DNA of 64,000 nt. It comes from Eudorina sp. 2006-703-Eu-15 (lineage: Eukaryota > Chlorophyta > Chlorophyceae > Chlamydomonadales > Volvocaceae). The stretch spans positions 62,001 to 126,000 of the forward strand of contig BDSI01000135.1 of the NCBI GenBank assembly GCA_003117195.1. Reading direction: 5' to 3'. Every line of letters begins with the position of its first letter. Positions within the stretch are counted from its first letter, which is position 1. The notes beneath the pieces are model-generated. The model was not told where the DNA came from. It was given only the letters and a program-made list of their open reading frames with translations, and did not search any database. The translations under genes and the position numbers were made by a program. Of the stretch, positions 22,877-39,658 are shown piece after piece.

Positions 22877-25756
22877 ATGAACATCAAGTATGATACTATT
22901 GATCGGGGATTCCTGTTGGACGTGATGGAGATCATGGGAGCCGGGGAGGGACTCACCACGTGGGTGCGGACCCTCCTCACTTCCACGCGATCCCTGGCGG
23001 TGGTCAACGGCTTCCAGTCGAAGATGGTACCCATGCAGGCGGGGGTGCGCCAGGGATGTCCCCTGGCCCCCCTGCTCTATTTATTCGTGGCGCAGGCGCT
23101 GCTGTGCTGGCTGCAGCACCGGAGGGTGGGGATCCGCCTCCGCCCTGCCGACGAAGACCTAACCACGGCCATGCAATATGCAGACGACACCGAAGTAATT
23201 ATGGGCAGCTCGGCCGAACTCGAGCACTTCCTGGCGAGCATGGAGACCTTCGCCAAGGGATCGGGACAGAAACTGAACCCGGACAAGGTGGAATTACTAC
23301 CGGTGGGACCCGCTGAGAAAGGGGTGGAGGCCGGAGGTGAGGAGGTTCGGGGCGGGATGAGACTGGTCCAAACCGCCACGGCCTTAGGCCTGCCGTACAC
23401 GGATGTGGATGGCACTCCGGAGATGGACTGGGGAGCGCAGATGGACAAAGTTCGTGTCAGGTTCACGAGGATAGCGCAATTGTCACTGTCCGCCTTCGGG
23501 AGGGCATCGGCTGCCGCGGCGTACGGATTGCACAGACTCACTTGGCACATGGAGCATGGCGGCATGCCGCCGGAGACAGTGATAGACCGGCTCGAAGGGT
23601 GGACGGCACGCCTGGTAGATAGGGCCCAGGGCCCCGAAGCCACCGAGAGGCGGCCCACTGGGGTGCCACGTAGCCTGCTGCTTGGGCACCCGGCGGTGGG
23701 GGGATTCGGCGCGCTGCCGCTGCGGGAACATATCCGAGCGCGCTGGGCCTCAACAGCGCTGCGGTACATGAGGAGGATCCGCCACCAGCGGGCCGCCCCC
23801 TGGCAACGTGTCGTGGACACGATCCTAGCGGACGCCTCAGCGGCATGGAAGCCGTGCATGGTGCTCACGGCAACGGCCGACAGTCCATGGAGAGGGATCC
23901 GAAGGCTAGAACCCGAGGTACAGCGGGTCGTGACAGCCCTAGCCGCCCTGCCGAGAGTGGTGGACATCGCCGACCATCCGCTCGCGCCGGGGGCGTGGTG
24001 CTGGAACGCACCACTGTGGGGAAACCCACTACAACCGGAGGAACTGCCCGAGGGGGGCGCCCCGGCCTCGAGCATGTGTTCCCGGACCTGGTGGACTACA
24101 CCGGATTGCAAACGGTCGGACAACTAATCCGGGTGGGGGAGACGCTCCGGATGGTAACCGACGGCTGGGCAGAGCCTAACTACATAGACTCCGCCCGCAT
24201 GGCACGATGCGCCGCACGGGCGTGGGCGACATTCGTACAAGATTGCCTGGGTATCCCCGCGGGGTCCGGGCGATGGGGTGATTGGCGGCAATGGGCCGAA
24301 TTAGACCGGCGGCTGGTAGAACTTCAAGTAAGGCTACCAGCGGCCTGGGTGGCAGCAGCCCTAGCGGCACGAGCGAACGGGGTCCAGGGGGCGAATGTGC
24401 CCACGGAAGAGGAGGTGACGGCCATGTTGCTCGATCGCATGGGTTGGAGGTTGAATAATGGGTTGAAGGTGGCCCTGAGCGAGTACTCTGTTCGAGTGGG
24501 GACAGCGATGCAACTAGCCGATGGGGCGGAACGCCGCAGCGCGGCTCACTTGCTGTTTGCCTGTGAGGCGGTAGGACTGGGAGCCACCGACCCGATTTCT
24601 CAGGTGGCGGCCGCCCGGATCCAGGGGCTGCTGAGCCGCCTTTGGCTCAGTATCCGGTGGGAAAATGAGCATAAGGAGGCCTTTTGGCGCCTTACAGTCG
24701 ATGGCGTCCCGTTGTTGGGCAATTCCCATATGCGACACGCGAGGGTGACGCGGTGTGGATGCGGGGGATACCCAGCGGAAGGCGGGGGGTCAGAGACACC
24801 CCGACAGCACCATTTCTGGTCATGCCGAGTGGCCCAGGCGGTGGTGGTTCAGTTGGAAGCGCGCCTAGGGGCACGGATACGGAGGCCGCAGGTCTGGCTG
24901 GCGGAACCCCCGCCACCCGTGGAGCAAGTTGTTTGGGATGTGGTGGTGTTGGCCGCGATTGCGGCCATGGAGACTGGTCGCCGATTCATGGCGGCCACCC
25001 TGCGGCGGTCAGCACCTGGTCAGGGTCAGACGATCCGGCCGGGACCGATATTGGCAGAACAAGGGGAGCGGCGCGCAATCGCTGACTTTTGGGGGCGCCT
25101 CCACGGGTTCGCCCAGTTGGGGCTCCCGAGACGGGGTTGGAGCTCAGTGGGCCCTTTCCACCCTTTCTTGAAAGTGGCGGGGGAGTCCTGCGATGTGCGG
25201 GACCTGCTCCTGAAGAAGGATGAGGCGCGGGTTCCCCGCCCTCTGTCTGTTTTTCGTCGGGCTCTCCGAACCGGGGTTCAAGTTGGGGACCGGGCCTACC
25301 CTCAGATTGGGGTGGAGGTTGGGCTCCCGTTGGCATTTTGGTGTTTTGGCCAAGTTATTTCGTATGATGCGGGTTACCCCACTAGCGGTCGCTGGGCAGT
25401 GCCACGAGCCAGGCGTGGGCCTTCCAAGACCTCGAGAGGGTGCTGCGTTGGGTGCCTCAGAGGTGGTGGTAGCTGGGTAATGGGGTGCCTGTGTGGGCGA
25501 CCTCCCCTGTGCTTGGCTTTATCCACTTCTGGGGATTATGCCCGCTGCTGTGCCTATCCCTTTGGTAGTGTTGCCCCGCTGCGCGCCTCTGCTTGCTTCG
25601 GTGTCTGGCTGGGTGGGGTCATGGCCCGGTGTGTTTTTTGGGTGCGGCGTTGTGGTGTGGAGGTGACCTGCCGCCTTGGCGGTGGGGCCTACTGGGGCTT
25701 GCTCTGGTATACACCGATGATCCCGTTGGGGTCCGCTGTAACATTCATTCATTCAT
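22877..25756 (+). mobile_element. Non-LTR retrotransposon (LINE), 5'-truncated, with CATT tail, copy B
   Basis: The largest of the LINE pieces. It begins inside the reverse transcriptase, keeps the rest of the RT and a C-terminal zinc-finger domain, then a long 3' region, and ends in GTCCGCTGTAACATTCATTCATTCAT at about 25731-25756. The endonuclease and N-terminal RT are missing, the usual result of incomplete target-primed reverse transcription. The 3' region and tail are shared by fragments at 6640-8045, 38282-38650, 62030-62082 and 26609-26641. No clear target-site duplication was found. Confidence 0.9.
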
Positions 25757-25800
25757 CAAGCGTTGCACATGGCAATGTCTTTCCGCGTATCCCGGCTTGA
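22877..25800 (+). pseudogene. LINE reverse transcriptase with zf-RVT domain (truncated, one frameshift)
   Basis: Two overlapping frames, 22877-24127 and 23845-25800, form one protein. The switch lies in the G-rich run around 24050-24070: upstream reads WCWNAPLWGNPLQPEELPEG, downstream GLEHVFPDLVDYTG. RT marks are the end of motif A (YDTIDRGFL), GVRQGCPLAPLLYLF (motif B), MQYADDTEVIM (YADD active site) and GSGQKLNPDKVELLPVG. The C-terminal part has CGCGG then about 11 residues then HHFWSC, a Cys-Cys-His-Cys arrangement typical of zf-RVT. After about 25350 the frame stays open into the 3' region and tail, so the true stop in an intact copy may be earlier. A single base lost in a homopolymer, either by mutation or as a base-calling error, would explain the shift. 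Confidence 0.85.
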
Positions 25801-26608
25801 TCTTTAGAGTTGACCGGAAGAGTGCGCAGTGAGGCGCAGGATCCGCAGCACAGCCGGCCCGCGTCCAACGCGGTACCATCACCGCACGTGCATGGAACAG
25901 AAACGGGCACGGCTGTGGTCACCTTGTGGTTCAAACATGATATGTTGCCCATGTTGACCATGTGAATAAATGAATGTTACCGCTGATCGTCACGAATCTT
26001 CCCCAAAAGGCGTCATCGGTACGTACTTCACCCGGGAGAAAGCCCCCACGCGGTTGCACCCGGGCTGAGCTGCATTCGCCTACCCGCGCCACCGACTGCA
26101 GAAACCCCAAGAAAAGCTATGATGCGAAAGCAGCCGGCCGCCATACGATACGTGCGCGCGCGCATGCCGGCCCATGCAAGACCAGCGGCACACACCGCAC
26201 ATTCCGACAGTCTGCAAGACGTACGGCAGTCGTGTCGCACTGCACCGGCTGCACTTCCCCCCAAATGGGCCTTTGCTTGAGAGGAGGTGCAGTACCTGTG
26301 CATCCATCCTTACCTGCTGTCCGCAGGGGTGCAGTCAACCAGGCAGTCACCGTACCCGTATTTGTTTCTCCGCGTCGAACCCGTATCGATCCCCAGCGCA
26401 GTCAGTTGCCTTGCCTTGCCTGCGCGCGGCCCCCAGGTCAGGTCCCCCGGTCGTCGACCTCAGTGACATCCGACGGACTGAGTCTCGAGTGCAAGCAGGC
26501 CCCCGACCCAGGGGTGCGTCCGCACCCCCACACCCACTCAGTCTGCCCTCACGGCTCACTCCTGTGCCCACTCCTTCATCAACCTAATCCCACGGCCTCA
26601 ACTACATG
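25757..26608. other. Intergenic, no gene recognised
   Basis: Between the LINE tail and the 3' side of the minus-strand coiled-coil gene. An open frame at 25974-26621 is Arg/Pro/Thr-rich with no domain character and overlaps opposite-strand frames of equal length, as expected of GC-rich DNA. Confidence 0.5.
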
Positions 26609-26641
26609 TCGTCCGCTGTAACGTTCATTCATTCATTCATT
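26609..26641 (+). repeat. Solo LINE 3' end (tail only)
   Basis: GTCCGCTGTAACGTTCATTC followed by three more CATT units matches the last 30 bp of the LINE family, but the DNA to its left is unrelated. It is a very short 5'-truncated insertion, located about 60 bp beyond the stop of the minus-strand coiled-coil gene and so probably inside its 3' UTR. Confidence 0.75.
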
Positions 26642-26698
26642 GATATCGTGTTGGGGACAATAAATCACGGTCCTGCCCACCATGCGCTGCGCACATGG

Positions 26699-29600
26699 CT
26701 ATCGCCGCATGAGCGCCTCCCGCTGCTCGGTGGTGAAGTTGTCCGGCCGAGGTGCACGGGCGGGCTTGGCGGCGGCGATGGCCTGCCTGCCGTACGTTGT
26801 CTCGTGCAATCCCAGCACCGCCAGCGCCTCCATCACCTGAGGGTGCCGTACAACATGGGCGAGAGGGTCGCAACGGGGAGTGATGGGGACGCGGGAACAT
26901 GTGCACAAGGGTCGCGGGATGAGCAAGGGGTGGCAGGGTGAAAGGGTGGCAGGGTGAAAGGGAAACAGAGAGGTGAGGACCGGATGAGGATGAGGCGAAT
27001 ACGGTAGGCGGGGCCGTTGATCGCTCACTGCCGGCACTGGCCGTCCGCTGACGTCACCGGGTCTTCCCCGGCAACGCCAGGCAACTGGATAGAACAGCCC
27101 TGCAGCCTCCGTCACCCAATCTAAAAAAATGAACACCCCGCTGCTACCGCACGGCACAGGAACCCGTACCCATGCCCAGTCCTTCACATACATCGCTTCA
27201 TGGCCCACCCCAAGCCCGGCGCCACCCAGCAGACCCCCCCGCCCTCCCCGCGCCACCGGTCCCACCTTGAAGCGCTGGTCCTTGACCACCTGCTCCGTGG
27301 TGTATCCGTTCACCGGGTGGAAGGCGCCCTCCGACTTGTCCACCGCGGCCGCGCTGGCGCAAGTGGGCGCCAGCACTCGCTCCGGGTCCGCCTCCACCTC
27401 CGGGGCCACCAGCGCCCGCAGGCGATCCAGTCGGGCCTGCCGGGCGCGCTCCTCCTCCTCCAGTGCGACCAGGCGGGCCTGCAGTACCACGTGGGACGGT
27501 GACAAGTAGGAATGTACGATACTCAAGGGGCCAGGGGAGGGACGCACAGACGGAAAGCAACCAACATCCAACATCTTAAATTCTTAGTGTTGGATTTGCA
27601 AACATGTAATACCCCAGAGTCACATATTTCCAGTATTCAATATCCCAGTGTTTATAATCAATCCAAATGTCGCGTTACGGTATCCCAACATTTTGCCGGG
27701 CATCTTGGTATCACACTCCCCCGTACCACGGTGCCCCAGCCGGAGTGCGTTGACGGACATCTTCGCAGTGAAAGCGGGCCGGCAGGTAGATAGGCAGAAC
27801 CGAGCTGTTCCGTGAATCCCGCTGGCGCTACAGCCACCTCAAGCGGCCGAGAGATGCGCCACAATACGGCCCCCACCACAGGCCCCCCTCGGGCCGCACA
27901 GTCCCGTCCCTCTGCCGTACCTTGGCCTCCTCCTGCCGTGCGGCGTACTCCGCCTGGCGGACCTCCACCCGCTCCTTGTTGTACACCGCCTGGTGCTCCG
28001 CGACCTGGGCGGCCAGGCGCTCCACCTCCGCGGCGGCGGCCTGCTGCTCCGCCTGCTGCCGCTCCAGCTCAGCCCTGAAGAGGCAGCACCGGGGCACGGA
28101 GAGTAAGGACCAAGGAGCCCAGGTGCTCATGCAGGTGTGGCAAGTCGGTAAGCCAATCGGAAGCACGTCTGGGGCACGGCACGGCAAGCCCGTGCGATAT
28201 CCGTCCACCGATAGAAGCTTCGAGAAGGGAGCACTTTGTAGCAAGGCAAACACCTTGTGACAACATGTGGAATTTGCAAACAGCTAGGTGGCGGCATGAA
28301 CTCGACGGCCACTGAAACAACTAGAAACCAGATAGCGGGCTTTCGAGAGGAAACGTGCCTCGCGGCCCAAGGAGGCTCCCGGCCCCCGGCCTTGGGAAAG
28401 GGGACGGACCACACCCGAGCCGGTCACGCCGTTGTGCGTGGGATGGCAGACGGCGCCGCGTCGACCCAGGCAAGCCGATCCAAACACACCTTCACTGACG
28501 CAATACACGCAGTCAGAACCGCACAGCACGGTCCGCAACCGCGTGCCGTACACTGCAGCCCTTGTCGTACCTGTACGCCGCGACCATGTCCTTCTTGACG
28601 GCCCGCTCCTTGCGCTCCCGCGCCTCCGCCTGCAGCCGCGCCTCCGCCTCCGCTGCCTCGCGAGCAGCCCGCTCCGCCGCCGCCACCTCCTCCTCGCGGG
28701 CCCTCTCCACCCGCAGCTCCTTCGGGCGGGGAAACAGCGGCGACAGCGGCAAGTTTTGGGCCGGGTAGGGGCAAGGAGATATCCCATGCAGTGACGATAC
28801 GGGAAGGCAAACTCCCTTCGAAGTACCGTACTGAACTCCTTCCAATAGGCATGTGTCGGGCGGGATACGTTGGGCATCGGATGGAAATCCGTGGAGGGGC
28901 AGCACCAGCCAGCGGATGAGGAGTGAGGATGGAGTGTGGATGTCCCCAGGACGCTATGGGAGCCCAGGGGTCAGTAGTCACTACATCCGAAACCCATGTA
29001 CCCATGTACCCATGTACCACCACCACCAGTCCACCACCAATAACACCAGCTACCAATAACACGCAGCGGGGCTGTAACTTCGCTTCCGCACATATCACGT
29101 GATGCGATATGCCAAGGCGTATCAGGTGTATCAAGATATGCAAAGTGGCGCCAAGATTGGAAGCACCAACGGTTGGCAACACTCCAATATGCGCAGGTGA
29201 TTGCCGTACAGCATGATACGGTTGCGCACCTCCAGCTCGTCCCGCGCCCGCACGCGCTGCAGCTCGGCCACCAATCTGCAGGGGCGCCGACCCAGGGGTC
29301 GGTTACATAACCGTACGCTTGCAGCAGTGATGAAGACTAGCAAGGTCAGCGCCCACGCGCACATCATCACTCCCGGGCACTGGCTTGCAGACAGCGATTG
29401 GTCATTTCACCCTAATGCCGTGCTCTGCATCTGCAACCTGTAACTGCAGTAGCGACAGCACCCACCCGCACCACTGCCCACGGCAGCGCGGCCCGAAAGC
29501 AGCAGCTCAACGGCAGCAGCCCAACGGCGGCACTGGCGCCCCCTTCCGCCCGCCCGTACCTGTCAGCCGCCTCCTCCGCCTGCACCAGGAACAGCGTCTC

Positions 29601-32600
29601 GCTCTCCTGCGCGTGTGGGGCGGGTTGAGGCGGGGCACGGTACTGGGATGGAGCAGGTTGGTGTGGGGCGGGGTGTTGGCGGGCCCCAATGAAGCCGTCG
29701 GTTGCGGCTGGCGCTGCCCCCCTCAATCCTTAATCTGGAGCCCCCTGCCTGTGCGTCAACACATACTGCCAACACCAACCCTCCCCCTAGCGGCGGCCCT
29801 AGCAGTGGCCGTGTATGGGCGACCCAACCACCATCAGCGCGTGAAGGAAGCTCTGCTCCCTCCTCTGGTTCCTCCTGTGGTTCCTCCTGTGGTTCCTCCT
29901 CTGCTCCCTCCTCTGCTCCCTCCTCTGCTCCCTCTGCTCCTTCCTCTGCTCCCTCCTCTGCTCCCTGTCGCACGCCTGGATCGGGGCTCACTTCCTCTCC
30001 CTGTCCTCTCCTCCATGACCTTCCGGTGGCCGGCCCGCCCCTCCTCCTCATGCCCCCACCGGCCAGTCATTTTCACCTAGTCCACCGGGTCCTAACTTCC
30101 AAATGGCCCTATTTCCCAACCGCAAGCCGCCATCCCGCACCACCGCTCGGTGGGTCAGCAGCACCTGCAAGAAGCTGGCGCTGTCCTCCAGGAACTGCCG
30201 CCGCTCCCGGTCCCACGCCTCCGCCAGGTCCCGCCGCTTGCGAGCCATCAGCCGGGCGGCGGTGGCCCAGTCGTCATGCGCCATCAGCTCCGCGGCGGTG
30301 CGGCCGCCCGGCAGCAGAGTGGCGATACGACCCATTATGGCCTCGCGACTGGCCGACCTGGTGCAGGGTTACATGTTACAGGCAGGGCCGGGTTCGGAGC
30401 AGTTGAAGAGTGGGTTCCGGTTTCAGGGGTGCGTGGCTCAGGCCGAGGATAGCTACATAAGGCAGTGGGCTGGGCGAGAAATATCGTAGGGCGCCGGTGC
30501 CAGGGCTCGGTGGCCTTGATACGGCACCTGCGCGGATTCAGTGCACCATGCGCAGTGCACCATGCACAATGATGGTGGTTACAGCCGTCAAGGACTCCAA
30601 GAAGCCCACGCTGGCGCGTTTGTAGGCCGCAGCAGCCCCAACGTGCAGCACTAACGGCCCAAGACGCAGCGCAACGGTGGGAAAAATAGACCCGCGCGCC
30701 CCGACATTGGGCTGGGGCTTGTAGCGGACTACTTCACATGACGAAGGCACATGACGACGTCCTACAGGGAAGAAGTCTCGTAACCAAATCCTGGACCGAA
30801 GCCTTGCTGCGATAACTTGCAAACAAAGCAGCGCAGCGAACAACGGACAGAAGTAGCCCAGTACCCGTCACCCCCCTGACCTGCGCGCCACCATCACCGC
30901 CCCCACTTACTTGGCACCCGTGCCCGCCTCCTTCATCAACCGATCCCTGTGCCGCAGGAAGGCCATGTGCTCCTCCACTGACCAGCCGCCGCAGCCCCCG
31001 AAAGCCCAGCTGCCGCTGCTGCCACCGCCGCCGCCGAGCCCACTGTGGCTGGCAGAGCCAGCTTCCCCCGTCGGCGTTGACGCCGACTCCGCCGCTGGGA
31101 CGTCATCATCCCCGTAGGCCTCCCTTGAAGGCTCGGCGGCTGCATCGGCCGCCAAGCCGACGCTTGTCAACGCCCAGTCCCCGCCCTCCGCCGCGGCGGC
31201 CGGCTGCTGTACGGCATGTCCGCTACACGTCCGCGCTGCCACCTCCGGCGGGCCGGGCGAGCCACCTCCCGCGGCAGTTGCCGCGGATGGCCCCTGATCC
31301 CGCCCGGACCCAACCCGTCCTGCCGGCAGCGCCCTCCCGGCAGGTCCGCGACCCATGGGTCCTTGGCGGCCTGCGCCGCGGGACGGCGCGCCGGCGGCAC
31401 GGCCCCTGCCACTGCTGCTGGCGCTCGCGGCGTGGGGTCCTCGTCGGGCTGCTGCTTGGCTGGACATATAGGTGGAGGTGGAGGGTCCCGACGCCAAATC
31501 CCGGGCGGCCTGCTCGGACTCCACCCGCCACGTCTCCAGTCGCTCCAGGAACTTCTCCTGAGGGTTCAGTCCGGGGACCACGCGGACGTGAGGTCGACCC
31601 AGGTGCCCCCACGGCCCGCAGTCGCATGCGGCCACCTCCCGACCCTCGTCGGATCAGCTGCCGCTTCCCCAGCCGTCCCAGCAGGTCGTCATAGTAGCTG
31701 CGTGGCCTTCGTCTAACGGGTACAGAGACAATCAACCAGGCTACCGGGGAATGCAGACGCGGATGCGCCTCTGGCACTCCCTGGCACTTTATACTCCAAT
31801 GCTTCCCACTGCTGCGGAGAAGATGCTGCCCTTGCGGAGGCACCCCAGGCGCGCGGCTTGCACCTTGGGGTTGCGGCAAACATGCCAGTCGCATTCGACC
31901 TGAACTGGTCCCTGAACTCACTGGAGCTGCCACCACGGGAGCTGCGCTTACCTGCAGCGCGAAGAATACCTGCTGGATGCGGTTCTTGATGTCCGAGGAC
32001 GCGAGGGGGTACCTGCGTGCGTGGGTGGGTGTATGTACGACACAGGACCCACGCGTCCATTATATGGGGCTCACTAAAGCACAGACGTAAGGGGTGTGAG
32101 GGCAACGACATCGGAGGTTTGGCAGCCCGGTGGACTCCGCTTCGTGGACGTGTGCCATGGATCGCCGCACAGAGGTCACAGCTCCGAAACCTGCTCGTCG
32201 TACGCAATTGTACAATCCAGCACGCCACCCTCAGCCATCCCGACGTCGTTACCGGACAACGGGCGGGCTCCTTCCGGTCTGCTGCCGTCGTCTCAAGCAG
32301 TCTTCTGAACGCTTGACCCTTCATCCAATTATCCCCGACAGACACCCAGGTTCCACATCAAGACCGCGCAACCGTCGCCAGGACATCCCAACGGGCCCAG
32401 CTCCATCCACTTCGTGTGGTGTGTGGTGTGGATCGAATTCGACTCATGCCCTCACAGCCCTACCTCCCCAGCATCCGCTTCAGCTCCTCTACGTCCTCCG
32501 AACGGCTGTAGCCCGGCAGCTGGCCCATCGCCTCGCCCCCGGTCGAGGCGGACACGGCCGCCGACGCCGATGCGTCCCCGCCTAGGCCGCTGGAGACCAG

Positions 32601-33696
32601 GAGCGCCGACGGCCAGCACTCCCGGAGCTCTGTTGCCAGCACTGAGTTTTGCCTGTCGAGACGACCCCGGGTGGGCGAGAGGGAGGTCATTGTGATGATT
32701 GCGGGGAAGTAGGTAACCTGGATTCTGCGTTCTGATCTGGCATGGGACCCCGCTGGCTGGCAGGAATCGCCGACCCCGTGTGCTGGACCCTATTGGTTAC
32801 GGGCTTTATAGCACAGGTGACAGCAACACCGCGTGCCGATATCTCCCAAATCACTCCACCAAGGCGTCCCATACCAGGGTACTATGTGTGCGGTGACATG
32901 CCATGTCGACCCAAGGGTCCGCAACTACCCGATTCACCCGATGGCTGACACCGGCTCACTTACTCGCCCAGCTCAGACAGGGCGCCCTCCAGATCACGTG
33001 CAGTGGCGGACATCTCACCCTGCCGTGTAAGCGCGCCCAGAGGCAGTCAGCCAAGGCTGGGGGCAGATGGGCAAGAGCCAGGCCTGATGCGCCCATTCGC
33101 CTCACCTGGAGCGCGGCTGCCTCTTTGGACGTGGTTGGCGAGAGTCCATACGATTTGATGCTGCTGTGCATGGAGGAGATCCCTTTGACTTGAGCGCGCA
33201 GGCTTAAGCGCTCTGCGCGGCACATCTCCCCCTGGTCGTACAGGGTTGCAAGCGCGACCTCCGCCATCTCCCGGAGCTGCTCATGGACCGGCTGGTCAGC
33301 CAGCTGCTGTAAAAACGCTGCGAGTTCCCTTTCGGCGTCGTCTTGGTCGCCCTGGGAAGCGGGACGGTTGTCGGGCGTGACATGCCACAAACTATATCCC
33401 TTTCTCCACCACCAGAAGTGCTACTTGTAGATTGTATTGTAAATATGGCCGTTATATGTCGTAACCTTGACTGGATTCACCTGCAGTTGTTGATATGCGA
33501 GAAGCCATTCGGTCTTCGCTGCCGAGGCTCCAAGCTTTCCACGTTGCTGTTCCACAAAGCCTTTAAGTTTATTCGCCTTCTCCAAGAAGTTCGGCCCGGA
33601 ACTCAGAAGTGACGAGGGCGAAAAGTTTGGGTCCGCCTTAAGCTTGCGAAGAAGGGCGATATCTCCTCGGGGTCCACGATTTGACGAACGTGACAT
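26699..33696 (-). CDS. Large coiled-coil protein, possibly CCDC148-like (ciliary)
   Basis: Minus-strand exons 5' to 3': 33696-33481 (ATG), 33351-33190, 33019-32964, 32641-32464, 32012-31952, 31712-31613, 31557-30911, 30357-30165, 29606-29560, 29275-29230, 28719-28571, 28074-27921, 27478-27266, 26836-26699 (stop). About 785 residues. Most junctions agree in phase. The 32964/32641 junction needs a GC donor, and 31952/31712 does not close, so a small exon is missing there. The protein is mostly charged coiled coil (VERAREEEVAAAERAAREA, LERQQAEQQAAAAEVERLAA), with a Gly/Ala/Ser-rich stretch in the 31557-30911 exon. The C-terminus reads NGYTTEQVVKDQRFK then VMEALAVLGLHETTYGRQA, which resembles from memory the end of CCDC148 proteins; that name is tentative. 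Confidence 0.7.
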
Positions 33697-34402
33697 TCAG
33701 CCCTGTTTTCACTTAAAGATTTGTGTCCAACCAAAGACAACGAACCTTTGTGCCCCTCATCTCTATGGAGCCTAGCGTCGACGGTAGGACATGCTTTGAC
33801 CACAACGAGATGATATCATATGTTCATAGCGCGACGGAAATGTGCTATCAAATTCTGGCTTTGGCAAATAGCGGGATCCGGTCACGATACGCTCAACACC
33901 TACAACAAAAAGTTAAACAGTGTGTTTGTTTTTTGATTCCATGAATGATTTATAACACGCTGTGTCAGGTTGCTGCATTGCAACGTGCACGTTTACCATA
34001 TTATCCTCTGATATTAACACTTACACATGCAATTACTAAGGCGTTCAATTCCCGACACAACGAACCCTGGCATGGTTGAAATAACAAATGGAGGGATTGT
34101 AACTATATCTTGCCTGGAACACATGAACGCAAATACCTCGCTCTACCCATGGCTCTCGTCCAGCTGGGACCACCACCCACGCATTGCTTGGGGCCCGGCC
34201 CAAATGGGTGGGAAGGGCGAGGACCAATGGGGATTAGATGCATGGCGTGGGCGGGGGCTCAAGGAAAGAGCGGCCGGGGGTTCCCCGCCCCGACCCATCC
34301 TTCCACCACGCATGCGACCCGGGCCCACCAAACTGGTCGACGCACCGACCCACCGACCCAGGGAAACCATCCCAAGACCTATTTGACCCGCCGACCCCAC
34401 AG
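33697..34402. other. Divergent intergenic region
   Basis: Lies between the ATG of the minus-strand coiled-coil gene and the first recognised exon of the plus-strand gene, so it probably holds both promoters and a missing 5' exon of the latter. It is AT-rich at 33700-34030. No specific site was recognised. Confidence 0.45.

Positions 34403-39658
<5,256 letters not shown>

Noticed and set aside
25350..25800. A separate host protein encoded by the 3' part of the LINE frame
   Set aside because: The same DNA is repeated in copies A and C without a conserved frame, so it is element 3' sequence that happens to be open.
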